Assembly (NCBI RefSeq): GCF_905475465.1
Contig: NC_062244.1
Span: 10,720,001-10,784,000, forward strand
Reading direction: 5' to 3'
Length of the DNA: 64,000 nt
Origin: Pieris napi
Taxonomy: Eukaryota; Arthropoda; Insecta; Lepidoptera; Pieridae
Positions 53,138 through 64,000 of the stretch are shown here, one piece after another. The translations under genes and the position numbers were made by a program. The notes under the pieces are model-generated. The model ran no database searches, was not told where the DNA came from, and saw only the letters and a list, made by a program, of their open reading frames with translations. Every line of letters begins with the position of its first letter. Within the stretch, counting starts at the first letter, position 1.

Positions 53138-54171
53138 TACCATGGCAAAGAAGCAGCTCAAGTGGTGGCCGTACTACAAATCGGACTGCGGCAGGTTGAA
53201 GTTGCTCGGCAACTGAAAATCAGCCGATTTCGAGTGCAACGGGTATACCAACGGTTCCAAGAGACTGGAGGTTACATCAGGAGACATGGATCCGGGAGAC
53301 GACGCTGCACTACCGTCAGAGGTGATCGCTCCATTGTGTCGACGTCTTTGCGGAACCGCTTCTCCAACGCTGTGGAGCTGCAGCAGCGGCTTTGAGCTAC
53401 TCGAAGGACAGCTGACAGCGTCTCCACTATCAGACGAAGGCTGTGAGAGAAGAATTTGCTGCCCCGGAGAGCTGCTACAGGCCCCCAATTGACTGCCATC
53501 CACCGGACGAAAAAGAAGCGATTTTACGAAACGCACGTGCCGTGGACATTCGACCAGTGGAGGAATGTCCTGTTCTCCGACGAAACCCGAGTGTGCCTGT
53601 ACCCAACAACATGCGTAAGAGAGTCTACAGGCGACCAGGGGAGCGTTTCACACCAGCCTGCACCGTGGAAACTGTCGGGTATGGAGGAGGATCCTGCATG
53701 CTCTAGGGCGGCATTTCTATCGACGGCAAGACAGACCTCGTGTGCGTCTCCAGAGCAGGAGATGGTCGCGGCCAGGGGTCTCTGACTGCCCACCGGTATA
53801 TCACCGAGATTTTGGAGGAGCGTGTGGTCCCATGTGCAGGTTATGTCGGCGCCAACTTCGAGTTCATGCAGGACTACGTCCGGTGCCACACAGCCTTGAT
53901 TGTCAAGGACTACCTACGCCGAGTTGGCATCAAGGTTATGGACTGGCCAGCAAGAAGCCCCGACCTCAATCCTATCGAGCACCTCTGGGACGAGCTGAAA
54001 CGGCGAGTTCGGGCCCATAATCCAGCTCCTGCCACTCTCGATGAGCTTCGAGATGCCGTCATCGAGGAGTGGGATAACATTCCCCAGGAACACGTCGTGA
54101 CGCTCATCAGGTCCATGACTGACCGCTTGGAAGCTGGTCGGAGGGCTAGAGGAGGCAAAACTAGGATTTAA
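53138..54171 (+). pseudogene. Tc1-like transposase, broken
   Basis: The N-terminal DNA-binding part is at 53138-53395: QVEVARQLKISRFRVQRVYQ, then GSGRRRC, as in Tc1 paired-like helix-turn-helix domains. A TGA at 53393 coincides with a frameshift. The second frame has another TGA near 53446 and carries VPWTFDQWRNVLFSDETRV (first Asp). After a frameshift near 53590 the last frame has a TAG at 53704, where a Trp is expected. It then runs through FMQDYVRCHTA (second Asp) and RSPDLNPIEHLWDEL (Glu 35 residues on, DD34E) to the stop at 54171. QDYVRCH replaces the usual QDNARPH. No in-frame start codon. It cannot be functional. Family length would be about 340 residues. Confidence 0.9.
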
Positions 54172-54327
54172 AACTAATTTTTAGGGATTGTCATTGTTTA
54201 TTTTTAATTTTTGTATTGTTCCTTTTCTTTGTAATTTTGATCAGAATACACATTGTTTCACATTTTCCCAGAATTTTCTTTTTTATGGGGGTGGTGGCCA
54301 ATTTCCTACCGTTTTCAAATAAGGGAT

Positions 54328-54438
54328 TTCATTAGCTTTCAAATGGTACTAATAATGATAGGGTACAGGAAGGATCTTCGGAGTTATAATCTCTTGACAC
54401 GAATTTTAGGAAAGGTGCGATTTTTTTGACGCCGAGTG
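54328..54438 (-). repeat. right TIR of the Tc1-like element
   Basis: Inverted copy of 52799-52910, followed by TA. Confidence 0.9.
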
Positions 54439-54479
54439 TATGTAACAGAATGTAAATAAATAAACTTTTTATTTCTATT

Positions 54480-55074
54480 AAGTGATACACACAGCAGTGT
54501 CAGGGCAAGTTCTATAAAATGTTTGCCCTATTTCTTTAAACAAATGGACTATTGACTCGTCGAGCTTTTCATGACTTTACTAGTTAAATAATTCGCCAAA
54601 TATTTTAGAAACAATAACTGTTTTAGGAAACAACGATTAAAATTTTTACACTACCCTCTACACAGAGGCCTAACCATTTCCACATTTCCTATACCCCCGA
54701 AATAAGGGCCTCGACGCCTAATTGACTTAACATTGAATTAATAACGGTTCCAGCTAAAGTACGCTTAAGTGTACCGAAATATCATTTCCCCAAACGTTTG
54801 CGACGACCGCATCTGTAACAATATTTAATTATAAACCTTTATTGCGGGAATGGGCATATGGTGAACTATTTTAATATCTCAAAGAGTCCATTAAACGAAT
54901 TGGGATACGGTATAGTAATATAAACTTCCGCGGCACTGAAATTAACAGCTGTTTCATAAGTGGGGTATTAATAGCTATAGGGACTTATATTGAACCGATA
55001 TTACTATTAACGCTGATTTAATAATATTAAATAAAACAGGTGGCCGAATTTACAATTCAATTAAAAAAAAAGAA
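54480..55074. other. intergenic DNA, nothing recognised
   Basis: No feature that I can support after the LINE-H tail ends near 54475. Confidence 0.5.
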
Positions 55075-55145
55075 ATTATAGAACAGGATATTTTGCTAAA
55101 TGGAGAAGGCTTACCGCGGACATGCCGAGTGCGTTGTCGGCCTTT
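55075..55145 (-). mobile_element. LINE-G scrap
   Basis: 'agaacaggatattttgctaa' and 'gagtgcgttgtcggccttta' are reversed LINE-G with much loss. Confidence 0.5.
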
Positions 55146-55249
55146 AATGTATTTTATTAGTAAATTTTCAGTACTTACTAAAATTTAATCCTGTTACTTA
55201 TACCATACTTGTTTATTATTTTATTTATTTATTCACACTTCGTTAAATT

Positions 55250-55345
55250 AAAACAAATAACATAATACATAAAAATTATAAGGCATGCAACGGGCGGCCT
55301 TATCGCTTACAAGCGATCTCTACCAGGCAACCCTAATATTCAATT
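55250..55345 (-). mobile_element. LINE-H 3' scrap
   Basis: 'cggccttatcgcttacaagc' and 'gatctctaccaggcaaccct' are the complement of 52700-52745. Confidence 0.65.
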
Positions 55346-55487
55346 CCTATTATAATTCCAGAAAACCCTATTATTTAGACCATCATACTATTATTTAATA
55401 ATTTCTTTATAAATGGAAATGCTACCACGAAGTACACTTAAAAGTGCTCAAAACGTCAGTGCACAAAATTTTAGCAAAATTTCGTGG

Positions 55488-55742
55488 TTTTTTTTTATGG
55501 CTCTAGCACGATTTGTGCATTAGCCAGCGTCAAGTATAGGATTTTTTATAATTCGTGCTTGTCTTTAGAAATTCGACCGTGTCCTCCATGTACGGTTTAG
55601 ATACTCGCCCGGTACCGCACAACCCTCCCAAAGGCCGAGAACAAATTTAAATTAAATTAAAACTTGCCCTCGAACCGGGAATCGAACCCGGTACCCCTCA
55701 CCTAGCTGCCACTTAATAAGACCGCTAGGCTATGAGACCCCT
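55488..55742 (-). mobile_element. SINE-C, second copy
   Basis: Nearly identical to 18584-18848 by eye ('cattagccagcgtcaagtat', 'ggtaccgcacaaccctccca', 'aaccgggaatcgaacccggt'). Its flanking duplication is not clear. Confidence 0.9.
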
Positions 55743-56337
55743 GTGTTTTATTTAAATGTCTTACTCACCTAAACCAAAAACAATCCTAGAGCACAGAAAA
55801 TTGCCAATATTGATATCTATAGTTACTTAACAAGATTGTTACGGCGCCTCCATTTCAAGTATTAAACAAGCTACAATCCACTTGTACAATGTCCATATAA
55901 TCCCCTTTCTTCAGTTCCCAGACAAAGTTTTAATCACGAAATGCAAGTAGCAAAGCGGTGCAAACTTGGCATCCGGTCTCAGCCTTTCGCTTTTAATAGT
56001 CAGACAGTATACTTGGCGCGCGATTGTTAGTTATTGAATGCTAAGCACTTACTCGTACCGGGCGTTTTGAGTTTGGCCGTGAGAAAACTTGGATGAGAGC
56101 CTTTTGGAATTCACCTGAGGCTAGTTCCATCGTATTAATATCTTAATAATTGCAGAAAAGGTTTCAAAGCAGAACATTGTCTTAATCTAAACTAATCTAT
56201 ATATTTGTCGGTGTTTAATTTAGAAAAAAAATGCATAAATCTTCGAAGGAACATTTCACAAACATTTAATAACACCATAAGGCAATTTTAATCTAACCTA
56301 ATCTATCTTTAAAGTTTTTTTTTTAATTCGGAATATT
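55743..56337. other. intergenic DNA, nothing recognised
   Basis: No feature that I can support. Confidence 0.5.
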
Positions 56338-56445
56338 ATTTATTCATGCAACTAAACATAACAATCAAATATACAGTACTTACAATTTTCTTAACCTACA
56401 TAGTAATAATAAAAATGATAATAAAAAATAATTAAATTGTCATTG
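56338..56445 (-). mobile_element. LINE-Q 3' UTR
   Basis: 'caactaaacataacaatcaa' and 'cttaacctacatagtaataa' are shared with 16150-16215 and 44570-44600. No coding part. Confidence 0.55.
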
Positions 56446-56464
56446 ATAAAAAAAAAACTCTAAT

Positions 56465-56718
56465 AATAAGACTCTCATCCCTGAGATCGTAGATTCGATC
56501 CCCGGCTGTGCACCAATGGACTTTCTTTCTATGTGCGCATTTAATAATGGAACGGTGAAGGAAACCGACATGTCTTAGACCCAAAAAGTGGACGGCGTGT
56601 GTCAGGGACTGGAGGTTGATCACCTACTTGACTATTACATTTAAAAATTATCATGAAACACATTCAGAAATCTGAGGCCAAGACCTCAAGAGGTTGTAGC
56701 ACCACTGATTTATTTTTA
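56465..56718 (+). mobile_element. SINE-A lacking box A
   Basis: Starts at 'gactctcatccctgagatcg', keeps box B ('gattcgatccccggctgtgc') and the whole body to 'tagcaccactgatttatttt'. Confidence 0.85.
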
Positions 56719-56741
56719 GCTTATATGTATATTATAGAAAT

Positions 56742-56850
56742 AAAGTTTCTTATGAAACAGCTGGGGACCCTGCCACAGGTATTTTTTACTTAATAGGGTT
56801 CCCAAATCGTACATATTATAATGCAATCTTATAATGAATAAACATTTTTA
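56742..56850 (+). mobile_element. LINE-S 3' end
   Basis: 'aacagctggggaccctgcca', 'caggtattttttacttaata' and 'aatgaataaacatttttatt' are shared with 42530-42630 and 63785-63870. Confidence 0.6.
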
Positions 56851-57370
56851 TTTTGCAAATCGCTCTTCATTTATAAATTCAAAAACCTTTCATAAAAACG
56901 TAAAAACAGTGAGCGTGATACAATCAAAATCGCTCACGTCACGTGATATCCATCTGCAGACTGCCTTCATAGTCGAGTCACGAATGTATCATTACGGGGC
57001 TTCCGTGTGATTCCCGCCACTCGAGATAATCTATCGACTGAGATTACCGCGTCCCAATATGTTGCGAATGTTTCTCGATTCATCGACTATCGTTTCATCG
57101 CTTTTATTTCTATCAGTTATCCATAAAGAAACAAACACATCCATTTAATTTACGACATAATTATTTATTTACAGTGTCTATTTGCGGACCCATGCGACTT
57201 GTGTGCGGACTGCTCGATTGTGTGTCTATCTCCTTTTACTGTCGCTTTTCGTTTCATCGACTTTCAAATCACAACGATGCTAAAGAAGTATTCACTTCAA
57301 GAAATTAAAAAATAAAGAATCAATACTTAGTTTTATAAAAATAATTATTGTTAATAGCATAATTATAATA
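56851..57370. other. intergenic DNA, nothing recognised
   Basis: 'ctaaagaagtattcacttca' near 57280 faintly recalls the arm of the MITE at 39430. Nothing else. Confidence 0.4.
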
Positions 57371-57641
57371 AGAGCAGTGTTGGCCTAGTGGCTTCAGTGT
57401 GCGACTCTCATCTTTTAGGTCACAGGTTCGATCCCCGGCTGTGCACCAATTGACTAACTGTCTATGATGTGCGCATTTAACATTCGCTCGAACGGTCAAG
57501 GAAAACATCGGGAAACCTGCTTGCGTTAGACTCAAAAAGTCGAAGGCGTCTGTCAGGTGCAGGAGGCTGATCATCTACTTGCCTATGAGATTGACTAATG
57601 ATCATAAAACAGATACAGAAATCTGAGACCCAGACCTAAAA
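57371..57641 (+). mobile_element. SINE-A, full length
   Basis: Intact box A region ('tggcctagtggcttcagtgt') and box B ('ggttcgatccccggctgtgc'), full body to 'cccagacctaaaagc'. One of the best preserved copies here. Confidence 0.9.
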
Positions 57642-58730
57642 GCATTGACATAGTTTAAATACGACGTTACATATTATTTACACATTATCGGATCTAATAA
57701 TAATTTAAGACAAATATTTTTTAAATAACAATTAAATACGGAACATTTTTCATTCATATTGAAAAGGTTATGAAATTAAAAATTATAAACAGCAAGTTTA
57801 CGTCTTTCATAGAACCGAGCTTCCTAAAAGCAAAAAAAAAAAATATGCCTGTTTACCTATTATATTTCAATTATCCTAATAAGCAATTAATTTAAATATC
57901 TTCCAATTAAAATACAATAAGTGAAGAGAACTAAACAAAGACTGCTTATACAATTCAGTTCGCGTTCCCACATTATGCAATCTCCTCTAAGTTTTTGCCA
58001 GTAAAAAGTCTGCACCGGTGATAGATTACGACATCCAATGCATTTGCATAATGCAATCAATAACGAAGTACGAGTGTATTTTTGTATATTAAATTAATAA
58101 AAAATACCGTTGACATTGGTCGGGATTTTGTGGATATCACTTCATTGTGCTCATACTTCTATTCCTTTTTGAAGTATACGATTTCATATCAGTATCTGAT
58201 ATCAAAAACGCTTCGTTTTCTATATATACTAATTATTTGTTGGTAGTATTCTATTACGTTACTATATTTGTTTTTCCGAGAATTGCGATTTGTGGCATGA
58301 GGAGACTGCAATGTATCAAGTGAAATTAAATATTAATAATATCATTAAAATGCAATATAATTGATAATTTTGCAACATTGATCGAACTTGATAATACAAT
58401 TTTATTAGATTAATGGTGTACAAGGTAATGTTATTATGAAAAAAATTCTTATCTGTGAAACAATTGAAGGACACTTATAAATATGTATATATTTTTTTAA
58501 ATATTGTATTTGTGATATCTGTCATGTTTTCTTATTGAGAAATAAATAAATAAATTCTAAATAATATATATAACGAACAATTAAACAAATACTTTACTAA
58601 AGCCAATTAATATAGAATTACAAAAGAAATGTGTAATCTATAATTTTCTATTAAAAAAGTTAACTTTCTTAAAGTTTCTTACAAATATCTTGATTAAAAG
58701 TATATCAAATGGTTACCTATCAATATAATA
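57642..58730. other. AT-rich intergenic DNA, nothing recognised
   Basis: No feature that I can support. Confidence 0.5.
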
Positions 58731-59465
58731 CAGTAGAACCTCGATAACGTAAACCTCGGTAACATAAAAACCTCTGTTACTTCAAAAAATACTATGTTCC
58801 CTTCCCATCAGAGCCCAAAACCTCTATAACTTAAAATACGCAACCTCTATAACTTAAATAAATAATCTCTGTATAGGCCCTCAGTAACTAAAAGAAATGT
58901 TTCCACAACCTCTATAACATAAAATTGTTTGTGAATTTTTGAAAGAACATTTTGAAGTGAACATTTTGAAAGAGAGTCAAAACAAATGGTTTCGGTATTT
59001 ATTGCTTGCACGTGTTTACTAATGTATTGTTAACGTAAACAATACATTACCTATTGTTTGCTTTATCTAAATTCTTCAAAGCTTTGCGGCGGTTAGCTTT
59101 GTGACAACGACTTACTTGCATAATAAGTGTATGTGTTAATGTATTCTCTTCTCTATTTGTCATTGAAAATCAAATCGATTTAGAAACAGTGAATTTTTTA
59201 AAACAAAAGAAAATCACAGATTTTTTTAAGTAGACTAAACCTTTAGTTGTTGTTTTATTTTTATGTAATGTGAATAAATATGATTACATATTTAATTTTC
59301 CATCCTTCTGATGCATTCAAGTAAAAATGGGAGCAAGGGTACATAGAAACATGTACATACCTCTATATTAACCTTTACCTAACATAGAACCTTGATAACT
59401 TAAAACCTCTATAACATAAAATATTTTGTGTTTCCCTTGGACTTTATCTTATCGAGGTTCTACTG
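58731..59465 (+). mobile_element. pogo/Tigger-like non-autonomous transposon
   Basis: The ends CAGTAGAACCTCGATAA (58731-58747) and its exact complement (59449-59465) are flanked by TA. Inside both ends the unit ACCTCTATAACATAAAA recurs about eight times with small changes (58749, 58767, 58815, 58833, 58909, 59404 and others), probably binding sites. A short coding remnant (59105-59233) ends with the transposase C-terminus. The CAGTAGAACCTC start is typical of the pogo branch of the Tc1/mariner group. Confidence 0.85.
59105..59233 (+). pseudogene. C-terminal remnant of pogo/Tigger transposase with PIP-box
   Basis: The frame ends ENQIDLETVNFLKQKKITDF, then FK and TAG. QKKITDFF fits the PCNA-binding motif Q-x-x-I-x-x-F-F, and pogo transposase is known to bind PCNA through such a motif. 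The upstream catalytic domain is missing, so the fragment makes no enzyme. Confidence 0.7.
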
Positions 59466-59916
59466 TAATATCAATTGCTCTCACTGAACATGATTTCTGA
59501 AAGCACTTGAAACGTACTTTATTTTTAATCACGATAAAGGGTAATAAATACGTTAACAAAGTTCTCACGTAAACGAAAGACAATGAATTTAACCACATTC
59601 GTACAAAAGGATAAATATTCTAAGTGGACAAGATTTCCTCAGAAGACGTCATACATACAACATCCTTTCAGAATAGTCGGTACCAACAGAATAGTGATAT
59701 TCACGTCGACAATGTATTGATAAGGAATCATGGCAAATTACCTGCGACTAACATCAATTCACCAGAGATACAATAGCTCAAACATACTGCTAATCAGTCC
59801 GATAGCAATCTCCTTCGACAGCTCCTCTGAATTTATAAACAGTAATAATTTAAGGATATAATATTGACACACACACACATTATTTGTTAAATTATGTGTT
59901 TGTAACTAAGTAATCT
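59466..59916. other. intergenic DNA, nothing recognised
   Basis: A short (AC)n run lies near 59868-59880. No gene. Confidence 0.5.
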
Positions 59917-59968
59917 AATATATAAAATTCTCGTCACAACGAACATTGTGACACGAGAATTTTATACA
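59917..59968 (+). repeat. collapsed repeat-R remnant
   Basis: 'ataaaattctcgtcacaacg' and 'ttgtgacacgagaattttat' are inverted to each other. The second is the repeat-R end. It may be two inverted ends left after an internal deletion. Confidence 0.5.
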
Positions 59969-62900
59969 TTAGATAATGTTTATTTAGCATCTATGCGGTA
60001 AATAAATAAATAAAACGATTATACATATAAGGTTTATATGTCACCACGCGGGCCGCTATCAAATTATAGGATTTAATTAGCCACACTAATCGATTTCCTA
60101 GTTAAATACGTCTCAAATGAGGTAAAAGAAGGGAGGCAATTAAGCTTGTATAGAGGGTGGCGGTATCGAGCATCGGGGCGGGGCCGGAAGCTGATCGCTT
60201 GAGAATAATGAGCTCTTTGTAGCTTTCAGTTTCATTATACATTAGCACTTAATAAGCGTGCTTAGAGAATTTTATAATGTACTTCAGGGACTACTTGATA
60301 CTAAGTAAAAGTTGTTTTACGTGCTATAAAAGTATAACGGGATAACAATGTATTTTTGTTGCCTTTTATTATATTTGTGTAATTTTATAGTAACTTGGAA
60401 GACCAGGGAAGAGAAATGTGGGAAGACCACAAAAGTAATGGGCTGACTGAAAAGTTCTAGGGAGAAATAGATGAAAAAAGGAAAAACCAGATGGAGGACG
60501 AAAAACCATACTGACAAAACGAACACCATTAAATATAAATTAAAAAAATATATTGTAAAGTGGATTTATTAATTTTATAAAATCTTTTTTTTAAAAGGAC
60601 GTAGAAAGCGTAGTAAAACGAAGACGAGGCAAAAGTTCTAGTTGCAAAAAAAAAAATTGAATTCATATAATTATATAAACTCTAATTTTAGTCCAAAATC
60701 TTGTAAATTAGTTTCTATATAAAATACAAATCTTCCTCTTAATGATGTGTATGGGAGTAAAGAATACCTACATGCGAATAAAAAAGTATATAAAAAATAA
60801 ATACCTATAATAGTATACCATTTCATATTAAAGTTAAACAATTCGTCCTAGCACGATATTTTCCTTCTTCTAACTACATGACTATTACCTACCAGGGATA
60901 TACCTACCCCGCATCAAATAAACTTAGTTCGTACCAATACAAATACCTTTTAAAATATCAGTTGATATATTTCGTAACTTTCTGCAGCTTTGAAAAGCAA
61001 TATAAACGCGGTCAAAAAACCGCACCTGACTACAGCGCAGACGTTCAATTCTTTCAATTTTCATAAGAATTTGCATGGTTTTGGCGGCGTTTTCCGCTGA
61101 GTCAATAAATCAAGCGGTTCTGTCGAGTAAGCGCTTTTCATCTTTTGATCCGTTGCGACGATTTAAACTTACTTCCACCTGGCAGAAATATTGTTATGAT
61201 AAAAATAACATTCTCTTATAGAATTTTTCTGCAAATGTCAAAATCTTGGCAATAGTGTTTGAGTGATGTTTTTTTTCTATTTCCTTTCACCTTGCACGTG
61301 TTGCATGAATTTTTTTCATTTAATAAATATATGAAATATACTTTAAGAGTTATAACAGAGGTGTTACACATTTTATAAGTACTCACACTCATTGGATATG
61401 AAAATTTGATTGTAAATACATTGATGTAGTATCGAATTAAAGTGGCTTTATTTTTTTATTAATCTGCGCGGTTGTTTCTCGTTTCTAATAGTTTAAAATC
61501 AAAGCGTAGTAAAACGAAGACGAAGCAAAAGGTAGTTTCCAAATAAATAATATAAATTATAATTTATCTAAACTTCACTTTCACTTGCTAGTGTTAAATT
61601 TAGGTATGTACACTGTCTTGTATTTTTATGAATTAAAGCAAACATCGGCCATGTCCGTACATAAGACCATTTAAAATTTAAAACTCACGAATTATTCTAA
61701 GATCAAAATATTATGATTATGATTATATTAACTTAATGTTATAAAGAATAATACTAAAACTAAAAAAATCCATATCTACATCGCCTTACAAAAGTCTTGT
61801 CGCAACAGGCAAGAGACCGATCTTATTAGTCACGTCGAGATTTATTGTAGAACCTGATAGTGTTCTATTAAAATTCTATTTCGATAAGGAAACGATTTAC
61901 GTACGAATCTACCATGATCCCAATTCGGAAACGAACGAGGATTCTTAGCATGAGTCGTCATCGAAACGTTACTATCACGATATTAACAATTAAATAATAA
62001 GATTAGACGTTCGTCCACCAAAAATTAAATATGGAAGCGAGTTACAAATAATTTTTAGACATTTCTCTAATGCAATTATTCTGTACCTGTTAGGAAATCT
62101 TATCCGTAAAAAAATCCGTATTGTGTCTGAAGAGTGGGTTAACGGGATAGACTCTTATTAAATTAACATTAAGCCAAGTAAGTATTTCTCAAACTATTAT
62201 AGTTATCCTTATAACTGTAGACACCACGTATTCGAAGTCATGAGAATGGAGTCTAGTAATTGTGGAACATTCTGCTCCTCAGCATAATGCTGAGCCAGGG
62301 CCAATTACAACCACAGCACACACGCATTACACACTTGAAACGAACCGAATCTCATTATATTTTATTTTTTCCTTGATTATTGTTACTTGATTCTATCTAT
62401 GTCTAATTTTGTGTTTGTAAATGAAAGCCTGAAGACTTGTCTCACGCGAAATACTTACCCATTACTGGTAAATTAATAGGTAAGCACATATCGGTACACC
62501 GTTACATTTTGTGCCGGAACGTTTGTCATAGAACGCAGAGATTAACTCGCATTGAAACAATACTTTAAAAACCTTCGGTAAACGTTGCGTTCAGCTCGTA
62601 CTAGGACCGCAATATATCGGATACACGAACATTTTTCTAGCACGCGTGACATTTTAGAGAATTGCATTTGCAAGGCGAATTTCTTTCCTCCCGGGGCTAT
62701 TAAACCTCTCGCTACGTGGAATGACAAATTGTTTTATCATCCGTATCCAAATTGTAATACAACGTTTCCATATACCACGTTCTATTTAAAACTTGAAATA
62801 GGAAGAACTGAATGGCCTATTGTGCTTTGCGATGGCAACATAACTTGCTTATAAAACTCTTTAAATTCTGGTCACGCCATGTACCTGGTAACACAAGGCA

Positions 62901-63764
62901 CTTTAAATTCCAGGAGAAGCCATTATTATTTTTTTCATACAGAACTGGACAGACGATTGGCCACAATTCCACCTGATGTCAAGTGACATATAGCCTATTG
63001 GAGGGCACGCGTGTCCAGGGTATACAAAAAAAGGTTCAAAGAAACACGCAGGGATCAGTTTGCCCCACCCCTTGAGGCTAGGACACTAAAAACCGCGAGT
63101 CATATAATACTAAACTATGTTGATCAAATAAATAAATAAATGTCCGGAAAATTTACTATATTTAACCAGAATACAACATTTATAATAAACACATTACAAC
63201 ACACAAGAAACAGGTAATAACGAAGATACAGGATTTATTTTAATTCTTGTTTAATAGTCCGTTTATATTGACGAACTGGTTCACTATAGACCTTGTCATA
63301 GTTCTAGATCAGTGAATTCCACGGAATCATATATCATAACAAACTCTAACATACGATAGCCGTCCCAGTTTGTTAATCATGTGTTATATTATATCAAGGC
63401 CATCTGCGAAAATTATTATTAACAAAACTATTTGTTTAAAGAGCTTTTTAAGAATAACAGTTTAAATTATAGGCCATCTTTAATTATAGTCACATAAAAT
63501 TCATTAAATGATTATTCGTAGTTAGTAAAATATTATAAATAATCTTTATATAAACAGACTATTTAGTTATCTGCTTATTGCTTAAATTTCCACAACATTT
63601 CAGCTGTCTATAATTTCATTACTAGAGTTGCCTGGAAGCGGTCCCTCGGTAGGGCCAAATTGTTTCCTAAAACATTATTAAGAAATAATTAAATAATGGA
63701 CCCCGGAATATATTTCACGAAAACGTAAAAGTATCAACTTACATTTTCGTAATTGAAAAAAAAT
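59969..63764. other. AT-rich intergenic DNA, little recognised
   Basis: Near 60396-60460 'gggaagaccacaaaagtaat' then 'gggctgact' recalls the GRPQKRWAD-type end of RTE LINEs. A 25-30-base sequence beginning GCGTAGTAAAACGAAGACGA occurs at 60609 and again at 61504. An 89-codon frame at 62585-62854 has no recognised motif. Near 62945-63110 a low-AT stretch ('ccacctgatgtcaagtgaca', 'ggagggcacgcgtgtccagg') may be a further LINE remnant. Confidence 0.35.
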
Positions 63765-63870
63765 AATAACTTTGTTATGGAACTAAGTATTAGGTTTGTT
63801 AAGGAAGAGCTGGGAACCATGGCACAAGTATTTTTGCATTGCAATGTTTTAATTAATAAAGACATTTTTA
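63765..63870 (+). mobile_element. LINE-S 3' end
   Basis: 'aggtttgttaaggaagagct', 'gggaaccatggcacaagtat' and 'attaataaagacatttttat' match the copies at 42518 and 56742. Confidence 0.6.
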
Positions 63871-64000
63871 TTATTTAACAAATGCGCTTATTTTATTTAT
63901 GTCATCGCATACAACTTCAACTAAAAACACAAAAATCCATCGTCCTGCCGACGCGACGGATGACATAACCAAGCACTTGACATAATTTGCCGTGTCAACT
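63871..64000. other. intergenic DNA to window end, nothing recognised
   Basis: No feature that I can support. Confidence 0.5.

Larger units (their letters stand above)
52799..54438 (+). mobile_element. Tc1/mariner-type transposon with long inverted repeats
   Basis: The ends CACTCGGCGTCAAAAAAATC and its complement open inverted repeats of about 110 bp that differ at around ten positions by eye. TA flanks both ends, the target duplication of this superfamily. Total length is 1640 bp. The interior carries one transposase on the plus strand with the DD34E spacing of Tc1, broken by stops and frameshifts. The GC content is far above that of its surroundings, consistent with a later arrival. Confidence 0.95.

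Noticed and set aside
62585..62854. 89-codon plus-strand frame
   Set aside because: Opposite strand is also open over 61 codons, no motif and no splice sites of note.
1..64000. CRISPR arrays, operons, riboswitches, phage or plasmid features
   Set aside because: The window is eukaryotic. The repeats are dispersed mobile elements and not regularly spaced short repeats.

Overview
This is a window of an AT-rich insect nuclear genome, almost certainly a moth or butterfly (Lepidoptera). The signs are long introns with GT/AG borders, several tRNA-derived SINE families, many 5'-truncated LINE tails, and the PGANT9-type gene structure. Nothing bacterial or viral was seen, and there is no CRISPR array, operon or rRNA. 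All tRNA-like sequences sit inside SINEs.

The one fully readable gene is on the minus strand, from 35579 (start codon) down to 26034 (stop). It encodes a polypeptide N-acetylgalactosaminyltransferase of the pgant9 type. Ten coding exons make an open frame of 616 codons (615 in the alternative form), and every splice phase matches. Two neighbouring exons of the same phase (28009-28116 and 27421-27525) encode alternative versions of the alpha repeat of the C-terminal lectin domain. One carries a basic loop, the other an acidic one. This matches the charge-switch splicing reported for Drosophila pgant9.

On the plus strand, 38429-38581 and 41082-41177 look like the last two coding exons of a second gene I do not recognise. 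A weak candidate terminal exon lies on the minus strand at 44266-44496.

Most of the rest is mobile DNA. 0-9 kb: LINE and SINE fragments. 9.25-14.9 kb: two related DDE-type transposase relics in opposite orientation, the first with 26-bp perfect terminal inverted repeats. 15-24.5 kb: LINE and SINE remnants, a tandem duplication and unclassified repeats. 24.5-36.4 kb: pgant9, with SINEs, a foldback element and a perfect hairpin in its introns. 38-41.2 kb: the unknown gene. 42-44 kb: a GC-rich foldback element and a Ginger-like DNA transposon (TGTTA ends, TATA target duplication, cysteine-rich tail relic). 44-52.5 kb: repeat-dense, with a SINE nested in a SINE. 52.8-54.4 kb: a Tc1-like transposon with a broken transposase, inserted in a LINE tail. 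58.7-59.5 kb: a pogo/Tigger-like non-autonomous element that keeps the PIP-box C-terminus of its transposase. 60-64 kb: mostly featureless AT-rich DNA.

Repeat names used below are local labels. SINE-A, -B and -C are three tRNA-derived SINEs. LINE-G carries the GGCCGGCAACG 3' block, and LINE-G2 has the same ORF end but a different 3' UTR. LINE-Q encodes a tail with the IAIQRGNAAS motif. LINE-H and LINE-S are further LINE 3' ends. Repeat-R is an unclassified repeat ending in ACGAGAATTTTATATATTAG.
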